In this document: piece by piece, positions 7,120 to 16,471 of the stretch
How positions within the stretch are numbered: the first letter of the stretch is position 1
How the letters are laid out: each line of letters begins with the position of its first letter
Assembly (NCBI GenBank): GCA_017445475.1
Contig: JAFSUB010000010.1
Coordinates: 1-38,628, forward strand
Direction: 5' to 3'
From: Alphaproteobacteria bacterium
Lineage (GTDB): Bacteria > Pseudomonadota > Alphaproteobacteria > RF32 > CAG-239
Length of the DNA stretch: 38,628 nt
Notes under the pieces: model-generated
Told to the model about the DNA's origin: nothing
What the model saw: the letters and a program-made list of their open reading frames with translations, nothing else
Database searches by the model: none
Program-made: the position numbers and the translations under genes

Positions 7120-9750
7120 ATGTTAGAAAAAAATTATACACCGAAAGATATTGAAGAACGTATATATCAAGATTGGGAAGAAAGCGGCGATTTTAAGCCG
7201 GATATGAGATCATCTGCCGAAGCTTTTTCGATTGTGATACCGCCGCCGAATGTTACGGGATATCTGCACATGGGGCATGCTTTGGACGAAACACTGCAAG
7301 ATATTCTTGTGCGCTATAACAGAATGTGCGGCAAAAAAGTTTTGTGGCAACCGGGAACAGACCACGCCGGCATAGCAACGCAAATGGTGGTTGAAAAGAA
7401 TTTGGCAAAAGAAGGCATATCGCGCCACGATTTGGGACGAGAAAAGTTTATTGAAACGGTTTGGAAGTGGAAGGCCCACTCGGGCGGAACAATTTGCAAA
7501 CAGCTCAGGCGCTTGGGCGCGTCTTGCGATTGGAGCAGAGAGCGCTTCACAATGGACGAAGGGCTTTCGCGTGCGGTGCTCAAAATTTTTGTTTCGCTTT
7601 ATAAAGACGGGCTGATTTATAAGGCCAAAAAGCTTGTCAACTGGGATCCAAAGCTGATGACGGCTGTTTCTGATTTGGAAGTTTTGCAAAAAGAAACAGT
7701 CGGCAAGATGTATTACTATAAATATCCGATTGTGGGCGAAGAGGGAGAATTTGTCCGCATTGCAACCACGCGTCCCGAAACGATGTTCGGCGACACAGCG
7801 GTTGCCATCTCAAAAGATAATGAAAAGCTCAAACATCTGATTGGCAAAAAGTGCAAACTTCCTTTAACCGACAGGGTGATTGACATTATTGCCGATGATC
7901 ATGCCGATCCAGAGAAAGGAACAGGCGCGGTGAAAATTACGCCGGCGCACGATTTTAACGACTTTGAGGTTGGAAAACGCCACAATTTAGAGATGATAAA
8001 CATCTTAAACGAAGATGCAACCTTAAATGAAAACACGCCGTTTGCCGGCTTGTCCACCACAGAGGCGCGTCAAAAAACAATTGAAGCGCTTGACAAACTG
8101 GGTTTGATGGAAAAAATTGAAGATCACCCGATGGTTATCCCTTATGGCGAAAGGTCAAATGCCGTGATTGAGCCGTTGATGACCGACCAATGGTTTGTTG
8201 ATGCGCCGAAGTTGGCAGTTGATGCCATTAAGGCGGTTGAAAACGGCGATATGCAGTTTGTGCCGAAAAATTATGAAAAAACATATTTTGAATGGATGCG
8301 CAACATACAGCCGTGGTGCATTTCGCGCCAACTTTGGTGGGGACATCAAATGCCGATTTGGTATGCGCCCGACGGCACAATTTTTTGTGAAGAAACCGAA
8401 GAAGAGGCGCAAAAAGCGGCTGATAAGCACTTTGGCAAAAAAGTTGAATTAACGCGTGAAACAGATGTTTTGGACACGTGGTTTTCTTCAGGCCTTTGGG
8501 CTTTTTCAACGCTTGGTTGGCCCGATCAAACCGAATATTTGAAAACGTTTTATCCGACATCTGTTTTGGTAACGGGCTTTGACATCATCTTTTTCTGGGT
8601 GGCCAGAATGATGATGATGAGCATGTATATGATGAAAAAAGTGCCGTTTAAGAAGTGTTATATTCACGGTCTGGTGCGTGATGAGCAGGGCCGCAAGATG
8701 AGCAAGTCCAAAAACAACACGGTAGATCCGATGGAAACAATCGAAAAATACGGGGCAGATGCGTTGCGCTTTTTCATGGCGGCCTCCGAAACACAAGGCC
8801 GCGACGTCAACATTTCCGAATCGCGCATTGAGGGTTATCGCAATTTTGCAACCAAGCTTTTCAACGCCGCGCGTTTTTGCGAAATGAACGGTTGCGTGAA
8901 AGCCGATGATTTTGCGCCCGAAAAGGTCGAAGCGCCGCTTAATCGGTGGATTCTTACCAAAGCAGATGCTGCAACATATGAAATCACAAAAAACCTTGAG
9001 GCATTTCGTTTTTCCGATGCGGCAAATGCGGTGTATCAGTTTGTATGGGGCACTTTCTGCGATTGGTTTATTGAGCTTTCAAAACCGGTGTTTTATGGGC
9101 AGGATGAAGCGCAAAAAGCCGAAACACGCGCCACAGCCGCTTTTGTTTTGGATAGGATTTTGCTTTTGTTACACCCGTTTATGCCCTTCATCACGACCGA
9201 AATTTGGAACAAAACAGGAAAAAGAAATGTTAAATTGATTCACGCGCCGTGGCCGAAGGTTGAAGGTGAAAAAAGGCAGGTTGAAGCCATTGATTTTGCA
9301 ATTGATTTAATTGCCGCAATCAGGTCGCTGAGGGCTGATTTGAATGTGCCCGCAAGTGCAAAACCGCGTGTTTTGCTCAAAAATCTCAAAACGGATTACC
9401 TAAAAGACACAGCCTCAATGATAAAATCTTTGGCAAGGCTTGAAAATATTGAGATTTTGCAAGATGATGCTGCCATCACGCAAGACATGGTTCAAGGCGT
9501 GTTTTCGGGCGGTGTCTTTTTAATGCCGTTAAAAGGAATTGTCGATTTTGAGGCCGAGCGTGAGCGCCTTAAAAAAGAACTTTCGCAAATTGAATCAAGG
9601 CTTCAAGGCTATGCGGCCAAGCTTTCAAACGACAATTTTGTTTCAAGAGCGCCGCAAAACGTTGTTGAAGAAGAAAAACGTCGTCAGGCTGAGGCTTTGG
9701 AACAAAAAGTTAAAACAACGGAAGCCTTAAAACGTATTGAAAATTTATAA
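7120..9750 (+). CDS. valS: Valyl-tRNA synthetase
   Basis: Class I synthetase charging tRNA-Val in the cytoplasm. 876 aa from the ATG at 7120, which has GGAAAG six bases upstream; the ATG at 7108 would add four residues. The HIGH motif appears as PPNVTGYLHMGHA near residue 45, and KMSKS as GRKMSKSKNN near residue 525. The editing domain lies between (residues 190-330, with TTRPETMFGDTAVA), then the anticodon-binding domain. The C-terminal Val-tRNA coiled-coil arm is present (residues about 808-876). A hairpin GCCCTTTT/AAAAGGGC at 7065-7085 lies in the short gap before it but lacks a T-run. Confidence 0.97.
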   Translation: MLEKNYTPKDIEERIYQDWEESGDFKPDMRSSAEAFSIVIPPPNVTGYLHMGHALDETLQDILVRYNRMCGKKVLWQPGTDHAGIATQMVVEKNLAKEGISRHDLGREKFIETVWKWKAHSGGTICKQLRRLGASCDWSRERFTMDEGLSRAVLKIFVSLYKDGLIYKAKKLVNWDPKLMTAVSDLEVLQKETVGKMYYYKYPIVGEEGEFVRIATTRPETMFGDTAVAISKDNEKLKHLIGKKCKLPLTDRVIDIIADDHADPEKGTGAVKITPAHDFNDFEVGKRHNLEMINILNEDATLNENTPFAGLSTTEARQKTIEALDKLGLMEKIEDHPMVIPYGERSNAVIEPLMTDQWFVDAPKLAVDAIKAVENGDMQFVPKNYEKTYFEWMRNIQPWCISRQLWWGHQMPIWYAPDGTIFCEETEEEAQKAADKHFGKKVELTRETDVLDTWFSSGLWAFSTLGWPDQTEYLKTFYPTSVLVTGFDIIFFWVARMMMMSMYMMKKVPFKKCYIHGLVRDEQGRKMSKSKNNTVDPMETIEKYGADALRFFMAASETQGRDVNISESRIEGYRNFATKLFNAARFCEMNGCVKADDFAPEKVEAPLNRWILTKADAATYEITKNLEAFRFSDAANAVYQFVWGTFCDWFIELSKPVFYGQDEAQKAETRATAAFVLDRILLLLHPFMPFITTEIWNKTGKRNVKLIHAPWPKVEGEKRQVEAIDFAIDLIAAIRSLRADLNVPASAKPRVLLKNLKTDYLKDTASMIKSLARLENIEILQDDAAITQDMVQGVFSGGVFLMPLKGIVDFEAERERLKKELSQIESRLQGYAAKLSNDNFVSRAPQNVVEEEKRRQAEALEQKVKTTEALKRIENL

Positions 9751-9772
9751 TCACACTATAAGGAGAACAAAT

Positions 9773-10411
9773 ATGAAAAAAACAATTTTAACTGTTATGG
9801 GCGTTTTGGTTTTGAGCGCCTGCGCAACAGATCCCTACACGGGCGAAAGCAAAGTTTCGAAAACCGCATGGGGCACGGGAATCGGCACAGCGGTTGGTGC
9901 GGGTGTCGGTGCTTTAATCGGTGGTGAAAAAGGCGCTTTAATCGGTGCCGGTGTCGGTGCGGCAACGGGTGCGGCAACGGGCGGCTATATGGACATTCAG
10001 GCAAGAAAGTTGCGTGAAAGTCTGCAAGGAACAGGCGTTCAAGTTGCAAGAGATGGCGAAAATATCAGGTTGATTATGCCAAACGCCATCACATTCAACA
10101 CAAATGAAGATGTCATGAAAACAAGCGCCAATAAGGTGATGGATTCGATTGCCGTGGTTGCCAAGGAATACGACAAGACAAACCTTCGAATCGTGGGCTA
10201 CACCGACTCAACAGGCAACGACAAAATCAACATTCCGCTTTCCGAGCGTCGTGCGCTTGCCGTTGCAAACTATATGAAACTTCGCGGCATTGCGCCAAGT
10301 CGTTTGTCTTCCTATGGCATGGGTGCATCAAACCCGATTGCCTCAAATGCAACGCCCGAGGGCAGAGAGCAGAATCGCCGCGTTGAAATTTACTTTACAA
10401 ACGCGCAATAA
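9773..10411 (+). CDS. OmpA-family lipoprotein with glycine zipper
   Basis: 212 aa from the ATG at 9773, preceded by AGGAGAA. The lipobox is VLSAC near residue 17, so the mature protein starts at a lipidated Cys. A Gly-rich zipper segment (about residues 38-80, with repeated GALIG/GAGVGA patterns) is followed by an OmpA C-terminal peptidoglycan-binding domain. That domain shows NLRIVGYTDSTGNDKIN, LSERRALAVANYM and GREQNRRVEIYF. It would anchor the outer membrane to the murein, like the YiaD/Pal-type proteins. It lies 22 bp after valS and ends at a strong terminator. Confidence 0.93.
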   Translation: MKKTILTVMGVLVLSACATDPYTGESKVSKTAWGTGIGTAVGAGVGALIGGEKGALIGAGVGAATGAATGGYMDIQARKLRESLQGTGVQVARDGENIRLIMPNAITFNTNEDVMKTSANKVMDSIAVVAKEYDKTNLRIVGYTDSTGNDKINIPLSERRALAVANYMKLRGIAPSRLSSYGMGASNPIASNATPEGREQNRRVEIYFTNAQ

Positions 10412-10430
10412 TAAGCGATTTATAACAAAA

Positions 10431-10462
10431 AGCCTCTCTTGAAAACCAAGAGAGGCTTTTTT
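10431..10462. terminator. Bidirectional terminator between converging genes
   Basis: A perfect 10-bp stem AGCCTCTCTT (10431-10440) with AAGAGAGGCT (10448-10457), a 7-nt loop, T-run on the right and A-run on the left. It serves the OmpA-like gene and the converging beta-barrel gene. Confidence 0.9.
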
Positions 10463-10486
10463 CATAAAGGAAAACATGATTAACAC

Positions 10487-11296
10487 TTAAAAATAATAGA
10501 AAAGCCCAAGATTGAAATCAATGGTATGGTTTAATTTGCCCCAATCATCCATTTTTGTTCCGTGGTAATCTGCGATTTCCGAGCCTTTTGTATTAATCAA
10601 ATTAAAACGAGCTAAACCGCGCAAAGCCAGATTGTCAGTCATAAAGTACTCCGCACCGACACCAATTCTGAAACCGACTTTATTTTCGCTTTCGCTATCA
10701 CTTTCACTTCCATAAAGGATACCAGAAGAGGAACTACTGACAACACTATACGTCCCTGAATATTTCAATTTGTAAAATCCGACACCGACAGAGCCTAAAA
10801 ATGAAAAGCCCTCATCAACAGGAAGATATCCCAGCAAATCGATTGCAAAAGTTTGCAAATCTGCCTCTGTTTTAAAATTTGCATTATCTGTAAGGTCATA
10901 TCCGGTATAACTGTAATTTGAAGAACCTTTTGCTTTATTTGATTTTTGATAAGAAAGTTCAACTGCAAAATTCGGATGAAATTTCAAACCTGCCGAAAAA
11001 CCCAAAGAATGAAATTTATCATCAAATATTTTATAATTTTCATCACCAAAAAGTGTTATATCATCGTCAAAATCAGCCATTGAATATGCATATGATACGC
11101 CGAGATAGGGGTGAATATAACGGCTTTCGATATACTGCTGCTGGGGTTGCACGGAAGGTGCGGCATTTTGTTGATAATAGTTTTGCTGATAGGGCGTGTG
11201 ATAATATTGCCTCTGATTTTGATAATATTGTGCCTGCGCACTCAAACTCATCAAAGAAATCGCCGAGGCGAGCAATAAAGTTTTTTTCATATTCAT
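10487..11296 (-). CDS. Outer-membrane beta-barrel protein
   Basis: About 269 aa with signal peptide ending LSAQA near residue 22. A Tyr/Gln-rich linker (residues 23-57) comes next, then an eight-strand-type porin-like barrel. The barrel has IHPYLGVSYAYSMADFDDD, FAVELSYQKSN, FSFLGSVGVGFYKLKYSG and VGFRIGVGAEYFMTDNLALRG, and the last residues FNLGLFYYF form a C-terminal Phe signature for BAM insertion. AAAGGA lies 3 nt before this start and 9 nt before a second Met at 11290, which may be the real start. It is preceded by the structured leader at 11325-11480 with its own terminator, so expression is probably attenuated. It resembles the barrels at 33258 and 37546. Cargo unknown. Confidence 0.88.
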   Translation of the reverse strand: MNMKKTLLLASAISLMSLSAQAQYYQNQRQYYHTPYQQNYYQQNAAPSVQPQQQYIESRYIHPYLGVSYAYSMADFDDDITLFGDENYKIFDDKFHSLGFSAGLKFHPNFAVELSYQKSNKAKGSSNYSYTGYDLTDNANFKTEADLQTFAIDLLGYLPVDEGFSFLGSVGVGFYKLKYSGTYSVVSSSSSGILYGSESDSESENKVGFRIGVGAEYFMTDNLALRGLARFNLINTKGSEIADYHGTKMDDWGKLNHTIDFNLGLFYYF

Positions 11297-11324
11297 AAGT
11301 CCTTTCTTTATAAAAGAGTTAAAT

Positions 11325-11354
11325 AAAAAAAACCGTTTTGAAAAAACAAAACGG
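11325..11354 (-). terminator. Intrinsic terminator inside leader copy 1
   Basis: On the minus strand CCGTTTTG (11347-11354) pairs perfectly with CAAAACGG (11333-11340) around six T, then eight T. It lies between the leader RNA and the start codon, so it would switch the gene off when formed. Confidence 0.85.
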
Positions 11355-11480
11355 GGAGCTAGTAAACTGTCCGAGAACAGACTCTCTTATTCGAGCAAAA
11401 TGCCTTATTTCAAGAACTCCCCTCGGCGAGGAGTGCTCTCGGATATTTGAGTGTTTACTAGACACCACGGCAATCTGCCG
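11325..11480 (-). ncRNA. Candidate cis-regulatory leader RNA, copy 1
   Basis: On the minus strand this precedes the beta-barrel gene by about 30 nt. Elements in 5'-3' order are as follows. P1 hairpin GGCA/TGCC (11469-11479). P2 CTAGTAAAC (11453-11461) with GTTTACTAG (11359-11367). Inside it P3 TCCGAGA (11437-11443 read as complement) with TCTCGGA (11370-11376). A P4 hairpin ending in GGGGAG (11417-11422). The core ATAAGGCATT (11399-11408). Then CTCCCC (11353-11358), overlapping an intrinsic terminator. The GGGGAG can pair with P4 or with CTCCCC (a pseudoknot). A second copy at 22690 has the same layout with compensatory base changes. A weak promoter (TTGATT 11511-11516, AACTAT 11488-11493, spacing 17) would start the RNA at P1. 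No known riboswitch class recognised. The rest of the 11297-11603 gap holds only the cupin terminator. Confidence 0.7.
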
Positions 11481-11547
11481 CATAGACATAGTTGCAAATT
11501 TTGCGCATAAAATCAAGCATTATTTTCATTTTATTTGAAAATCATTA

Positions 11548-11585
11548 AAAAAAGCCCCTCTTGAAAAAAAACAAGAGGGGTTTTT
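11548..11585 (-). terminator. Intrinsic terminator of the cupin gene
   Basis: Perfect 9-bp stem CCCCTCTTG/CAAGAGGGG (11555-11563 with 11572-11580), followed on the minus strand by a T-run. It closes the cupin transcript and isolates the leader RNA. Confidence 0.88.
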
Positions 11586-11603
11586 GATCATAAGACAAAG
11601 GCC

Positions 11604-11966
11604 TTAAACCCTGCCGTAAATATCTTCGAATCGGACAATGTCGTTTTCATCTAAATTGTCGCCTGTTTGAATTTCGATAAATTCCATCGGTTCGTCGGTC
11701 GGGTTTTCGATTCGGTGTTTTGTTTCTTTTGCAATATAAACCGCATCATCTTGCCTCACGTCAATAATGTTATCGCCAAGCGTTACTTTTGCGATTCCCT
11801 TAATAATAATCCAATGCTCGTTTCTAAAGTGGTGCAGCTGGAGCGAAAGCTGACTTTTTGGTTTTACACAAATACGCTTAACGCAAAACGTTTCGCCGCC
11901 GTCCAAAACTTCCCAAGTGCCCCACGGGCGTGTGTCATGGTCGCCTTTTTGATATAAATTAGCCAT
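11604..11966 (-). CDS. Single-domain cupin, ManC C-terminal type
   Basis: 120 aa. The whole sequence matches the C-terminal mannose-6-phosphate isomerase cupin of bifunctional ManC/XanB enzymes. It starts RPWGTWEVLDGGETFCVKRI, continues with LSLQLHHFRNEHWIIIKG containing the His/His/Glu/His metal set, and ends TGDNLDENDIVRFEDIYGR. The nucleotidyltransferase domain of ManC is absent, so this is a stand-alone form. Possible roles are mannose-6-P/fructose-6-P isomerisation in surface-sugar synthesis or another sugar-binding task. It is monocistronic, with a GAGG about 12 nt before the ATG and a terminator downstream. Confidence 0.88.
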   Translation of the reverse strand: MANLYQKGDHDTRPWGTWEVLDGGETFCVKRICVKPKSQLSLQLHHFRNEHWIIIKGIAKVTLGDNIIDVRQDDAVYIAKETKHRIENPTDEPMEFIEIQTGDNLDENDIVRFEDIYGRV

Positions 11967-11999
11967 TTTTTTTTCTGCCTCATAAGTTTTTAAATGTTC

Positions 12000-12028
12000 T
12001 TGTTAAAAGGCAATATAAATTGTATAAA
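12000..12028 (+). promoter_or_regulatory. Probable ptsP promoter
   Basis: TTGTTA (12000-12005), 17-bp spacer and TATAAA (12023-12028), 40 bp before the ptsP start. Confidence 0.5.
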
Positions 12029-12067
12029 ATAAAACGCAAGGTTAATTTGTTTTTTTTAAGAGGTAAT

Positions 12068-14296
12068 ATGGAAAAGCAAGATTTAGCTCAAATTATCAAT
12101 CTTTTGCAAACCATTCAGCAGGTCATGCAAAACAATTTTCCGGTTGAACAAAAACTTGAAAATGGAATGCGCGCCATCGCCGATTTTTTCGGTGCGGATT
12201 TTGCGGCTTCATACATCTCTATTGATGAAAATTATCTCACATTGTTTGCAAAATTCGGTGCATTTGACATATCGGAAGATAAAAATTTCAGATTTGGCGA
12301 AGGGTTTGTCGGTGAAGTTGCGAAAACAGAGCAGAGTCTTTCAACGCAAAACGGTAATGAAACAGGCGACGGTTTTCCAAAATTTATGATGGGTGCACCT
12401 TTGTTCCGGTGGGATCAGGTTTCCGGCGTTGTTTTAATCGGATATAGTGCAGAACATCATTTTTCAAATGAACAGGCTCAAAATCTTAAAACCGTTGCAA
12501 TGTTTTTAACAACCGTCTTTTCTTCGGAAGAAATTTCGGCATATCAAAGACGGCTTGCAAAAATCAGCGGTTTTTCATTAAAAGACAGGCTCAAAGGCAT
12601 TGCGGTGAGCAAGGGTTATGCAATAGGCCCCGCTTTGGTTCATCGCCGCAACCGAGAGCTCGCGCAAATTTTTTCGGCCGATGTTGACAGCGAACTTGCC
12701 CTTTTGGAAAAAGCGCGCACGGATATGATTGACAATATGATTGAGGGTTTTGAAAAAAACAACTTCACAAATGGCGAGCATGCCGAAATTATGCAGACAT
12801 ATTTGCTTCTTGCCAAAGACAAAGGCTGGTATAACAAACTTCAATCTCACGTCAAAACGGGCTTAACGGCCGAGGCCGCCGTTGAAAAAGCTTATGAGGA
12901 TATGTGTCAAAAAATGTCGCTTTCTGCCGACATATATTTGAAAGAGCGTTTGAGCGATTTACGAGACATTTCCGACAGGCTGCGTCTGTTTTTGAACGGT
13001 TCTGCCGGCGCCGGTCAGCAAACATCTGACGACATTGTCCTCGTGGCTCAAAGCATGGGCGCAGCCGATTTGATGGATTATGATTACACAAAAATCAGGG
13101 CGCTTGTTTTGGAAGAAGGCACAGCCACAATGCACGTTGCAATTGTTGCCAAAGCCTTAAACATTCCGCTTGTTGCAAAGGTTAAGGGCCTTTTTCGCAA
13201 CATTAAAAACGGCACGCTTTTGGCTGTTGACGGCAACGAGGGTTTTGTTTATGTCAGCCCGAATGAAAAAATTCAGGAAAGTTTTCAACAAAATCAGCAA
13301 AAGCAAAAAATGTGGCGCGATGCGTTGCTCTCGGAGGCCGGCAAAAAGGCCAAAACGCTTGATAAAGTTAACATCAGCCTTAATTTAAACATCGGCCTTG
13401 ACCTTGATATGGAATACATCAAACTCTCAAATTGCGATGGTGTTGGACTGTATCGAACGGAAATTGCGTTTATGAGCTCAAGGCAGCTTCCGACGGTGAA
13501 CCAGCAAGTGGCAATTTACCAAAAACTTTTAACATTGGCCAAGGGCAAAAGAGTTGTTTTCAGAAGCCTTGACATCGGCTCTGACAAACTTTTGCCTTAT
13601 TGGGGCGAGCTCAAAGAAGAAAACCCCGCCATCGGCTGGCGATCTATCCGCATCACTTTAGACAGGCGTGCCCTCTTGCGTGAACAGATGAAAGCTTTTT
13701 TGAAAGCATCTGCGGGCAGGCCGCTTGATGTGATGTTTCCGATGATTTCAAGCTTGGCCGAATTTGTTGAAGCCAAAGAAACGCTTTTTCTTGAATATGA
13801 AAAACAAAAACAAAACAAGCAGGAACTTCCGACAAAGCTCAACGTCGGGTTGATGATTGAGGTGCCCTCCGTTTTGTTTGAATTAGATGAAATCTTAAAA
13901 GAGGCCGATTTTATTTCTGTCGGAACAAACGATTTGGCGCAGTTTGTTTTTGCCTGCGATCGCACAAACGCAAGGCTTCTTGACAGATATGACGTGTTGT
14001 CGGCGCCGTTTTTGAAAGTTATGCGCCACATTGCGCAAAAAGCTGCCGAACATAAGGTTGATTTAAGCGTTTGCGGTGAGATGGCGAGCAATCCGGTTGA
14101 GGCTATGGCGTTAATCGGTCTCGGATATCGCAAGTTTTCCATGGCGGGTTCTTCGTTTGCTTCAGTCAAGAAAATGGTCCGAACAATCAACACGCAGGAA
14201 ATAACGGATTATATCGAAAGCATCTTGGGTTCACGCAAAAAAACGCTTCGTCCGCAATTAGTGGCGTATGCTCATGATCATGCTATTGCAATTTGA
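12068..14296 (+). CDS. ptsP: Nitrogen PTS enzyme I (EI-Ntr)
   Basis: 742 aa from the ATG at 12068, after AAGAGGTAAT. It autophosphorylates with phosphoenolpyruvate and passes phosphate to NPr, feeding the regulatory nitrogen PTS. The N-terminal GAF sensor domain covers about residues 10-165 (ASYISIDENYLTLFA, FRFGEGFVGEVA). The PEP-utiliser N-terminal domain starts at LKGIAVSKGYAIGPA. The phospho-His region is GTATMHVAIVAKALNIP with the acceptor His near residue 356. The C-terminal TIM barrel holds SVGTNDLAQFVFACDRTNARL and CGEMASNP. No ptsH, ptsN or hprK is in the window. In alphaproteobacteria it often sits near prfA, as here. Confidence 0.95.
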   Translation: MEKQDLAQIINLLQTIQQVMQNNFPVEQKLENGMRAIADFFGADFAASYISIDENYLTLFAKFGAFDISEDKNFRFGEGFVGEVAKTEQSLSTQNGNETGDGFPKFMMGAPLFRWDQVSGVVLIGYSAEHHFSNEQAQNLKTVAMFLTTVFSSEEISAYQRRLAKISGFSLKDRLKGIAVSKGYAIGPALVHRRNRELAQIFSADVDSELALLEKARTDMIDNMIEGFEKNNFTNGEHAEIMQTYLLLAKDKGWYNKLQSHVKTGLTAEAAVEKAYEDMCQKMSLSADIYLKERLSDLRDISDRLRLFLNGSAGAGQQTSDDIVLVAQSMGAADLMDYDYTKIRALVLEEGTATMHVAIVAKALNIPLVAKVKGLFRNIKNGTLLAVDGNEGFVYVSPNEKIQESFQQNQQKQKMWRDALLSEAGKKAKTLDKVNISLNLNIGLDLDMEYIKLSNCDGVGLYRTEIAFMSSRQLPTVNQQVAIYQKLLTLAKGKRVVFRSLDIGSDKLLPYWGELKEENPAIGWRSIRITLDRRALLREQMKAFLKASAGRPLDVMFPMISSLAEFVEAKETLFLEYEKQKQNKQELPTKLNVGLMIEVPSVLFELDEILKEADFISVGTNDLAQFVFACDRTNARLLDRYDVLSAPFLKVMRHIAQKAAEHKVDLSVCGEMASNPVEAMALIGLGYRKFSMAGSSFASVKKMVRTINTQEITDYIESILGSRKKTLRPQLVAYAHDHAIAI

Positions 14297-14345
14297 AAAA
14301 AAATGTGTTTTAATGTGCCAAAGGTCAAAATTAGAGGATAAAAAA

Positions 14346-15164
14346 GTGGAAAAAGAACAAAAACAAAGCGAAGAAATGACATTAGACAGCGCAACAACCG
14401 TCGGTTCATTTTTAAAATATATGCGCTTAAAGCAAAAAAAATCTGTTGAAGATGTTGCCGAGAGCTTATATATCCGCAAAATTTACATCAGAGCAATTGA
14501 AGAAGACAATTTTGCCGAGCTTCCTCCAATTCCATACGGCGTGGGCTTTGTGCGTTCGTATGCGGCATATTTGGGCTTAAACGTTGAGCGCATTGTTCAG
14601 TTTTACAAAAATCAGGTACTGCCGAAAAAAGACAAGCCAATTTCTACCATTGTCAAGCAACATTCGCGCGTCACAATGCCGAGCAAGCACCAAATTTATA
14701 TCGGTCTTGCCGCAATTTTGTGCTTGTATGTTTTGTTTATGGGTGTGCGCTATTTTTCGCTCGGAAAAGCAGAGCCGGCAGAAGATGTGCAGACAAGCGA
14801 GGTTGTTGTTGAAGAAGCTGTTGAAGCAAACGATAATGTCAGTTTTTCAGATGGCGAATTTATAGAAGAAAACAACAAAAGTGCGGCGCCAACCGAATCC
14901 GAAGCGCAAGAGCAAAGCGTGCGTCCGACCATTGTTGCAAAGTTTAAGGGGCGTTCATGGTTTGAGCTTAAAGATAACAATCAGGTTTATTTAAGCGGCA
15001 CGTTTGATAAAGATTTTGAATATCAGCTTCCGGATGTTGAAGGACTGATTGTTTCGGTCGGCCGATACTATAACGTTGCGTTTTTTGTGAACGGCGAGCA
15101 GGTTCAAATTGCCGGTCCGAAGCGCCAATACAACGTCAACATTGATGAAGTTTTAGCCCATTAG
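14346..15164 (+). CDS. rodZ: RodZ-like HTH membrane protein
   Basis: 272 aa from a GTG at 14346, chosen because AGAGGAT lies just upstream and the family starts here; a longer frame reaches back into ptsP. The N-terminal HTH of the RodZ type is residues about 16-85 (VGSFLKYMRLKQKKSVEDVAESLYIRKIYIRAIEE is its start, read in parts). The single membrane helix is about 118-140 (IYIGLAAILCLYVLFMGV). An acidic linker and a periplasmic DUF4115-type beta domain follow (SWFELKDNNQVYLSGTFDKD). In other bacteria RodZ links MreB to the envelope. The alphaproteobacterial gene order usually has ispG between this gene and hisS; here ispG is missing. Confidence 0.88.
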   Translation: MEKEQKQSEEMTLDSATTVGSFLKYMRLKQKKSVEDVAESLYIRKIYIRAIEEDNFAELPPIPYGVGFVRSYAAYLGLNVERIVQFYKNQVLPKKDKPISTIVKQHSRVTMPSKHQIYIGLAAILCLYVLFMGVRYFSLGKAEPAEDVQTSEVVVEEAVEANDNVSFSDGEFIEENNKSAAPTESEAQEQSVRPTIVAKFKGRSWFELKDNNQVYLSGTFDKDFEYQLPDVEGLIVSVGRYYNVAFFVNGEQVQIAGPKRQYNVNIDEVLAH

Positions 15165-15168
15165 AAAA

Positions 15169-15216
15169 GCAAGTGCTTCAAGTTGTTGCAAGGCATTAAG
15201 CACTTGCGACTTTTTT
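15169..15216 (+). terminator. Intrinsic terminator after rodZ-like gene
   Basis: Perfect 10-bp arms GCAAGTGCTT (15169-15178) and AAGCACTTGC (15198-15207) with a 19-nt loop and six T at 15211-15216. Confidence 0.7.
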
Positions 15217-15238
15217 GTGATTAAATAAGGAAAAGAAA

Positions 15239-16471
15239 ATGAAAATACAAAACGTTCGCGGAACTTATGACTTATACGGCGATGCCAAACGAAAAGCCAA
15301 AAAAGTGGTTGAAATTGCCTCACAAATGGTTGAAAAATATGGTTTTGAAGAAATCGAAACGCCGATTTTCGAATTTACGGAAGTTTTCGCGCGCAACTTA
15401 GGCGACACGTCGGATATTGTTACAAAGGAAATGTATAGTTTTGAAGACAGGGGCGGCGAAAGCATAACGCTTCGTCCCGAAGGAACGGCAGGTGTCGTGC
15501 GCTCGTTTATCAGTGAGGGTATGCAACAAAATTTGCCTGTCAAGCTTTATTATGCGGGGCCGATGTTTCGCTATGAACGTCCGCAAAAAGGACGTCAGCG
15601 CCAGTTCACACAATTTGGTGTTGAGCTTTTGGGTGTGCAAACGCCGCAAGCCGATATTGAGGTGATTGCAATGGCATACAGCTTTTTAAAAGCCCTTGGT
15701 TTAGAAGAAAGTGTTGTGCTCGAAATTAACTCTCTGGGCGACGAGGAAAGCCGAAATGCCTATCGTGAAAAGTTGGTTTCGTATTTGAAACAACATTATG
15801 ATTTACTTTCAATCGAGAGCAAACAAAGGCTTGAAAAAAATCCGCTTCGCATTTTAGATTCAAAGGAAGAGTGCGATAAAATCGTTGTTGAAAATGCACC
15901 GCTTTATGCCGACAGCCTAAACGAGGCGTCAAAAAACTTTTTTGAAGAAGTTTTAACGGGGCTTGATTTGCTTAAAATTCCATATCGTGTGAACAATCGT
16001 TTGGTGCGCGGGCTTGATTACTATGCACACACTGTTTTTGAGTTTACAACCGATAAACTGGGCGCGCAAGGGGCAGTTTTGGCCGGTGGCCGTTATGACG
16101 GTTTAATTAAAGAAATGGGCGGCGGTGATGTTGCCGGAATCGGCTGGGCATGTGGCGTTGAAAGGCTTTCGATGCTGATGGACACTGATGTTTCTCTTTC
16201 TCGTCCCGTTGCGGTCATTGAAATTGGCGATGAGGTGCACCAAACGGCGCTTCAAACGGCCTATATGCTTCGAAATGCCGGCTATCGTGTTGAACACGCC
16301 TATGGTGGAAACGTCAAAAAACGTATGGCCAAAGCCGACAAAGCCAACGCTTTTGCCGCGGTCATTTTAGGTTCACAAGAGCTGGCCGAGAAAAAAGTAA
16401 CGCTCAAAAACTTGGATACGGGTGAACAAAAACAGGTTTTGCTTGCCGATTTGATAAAGGAACTTGCATGA
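15239..16471 (+). CDS. hisS: Histidyl-tRNA synthetase
   Basis: 410 aa class II synthetase. Motif 2 is [19 protein letters not shown]. The histidine-A motif is [15 protein letters not shown], and motif 3 is in [14 protein letters not shown]. The C-terminal anticodon-binding domain is residues about 315-410. AAGGAAAAGAAA precedes the ATG. Its stop overlaps the prfA start by ATGA, so prfA is translationally coupled to it. Confidence 0.96.
   Translation: MKIQNVRGTYDLYGDAKRKAKKVVEIASQMVEKYGFEEIETPIFEFTEVFARNLGDTSDIVTKEMYSFEDRGGESITLRPEGTAGVVRSFISEGMQQNLPVKLYYAGPMFRYERPQKGRQRQFTQFGVELLGVQTPQADIEVIAMAYSFLKALGLEESVVLEINSLGDEESRNAYREKLVSYLKQHYDLLSIESKQRLEKNPLRILDSKEECDKIVVENAPLYADSLNEASKNFFEEVLTGLDLLKIPYRVNNRLVRGLDYYAHTVFEFTTDKLGAQGAVLAGGRYDGLIKEMGGGDVAGIGWACGVERLSMLMDTDVSLSRPVAVIEIGDEVHQTALQTAYMLRNAGYRVEHAYGGNVKKRMAKADKANAFAAVILGSQELAEKKVTLKNLDTGEQKQVLLADLIKELA

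Noticed and set aside
14268-14345. Upstream start of the RodZ-like protein inside ptsP
   Set aside because: The added residues are non-family; GTG at 14346 has a good ribosome binding site.
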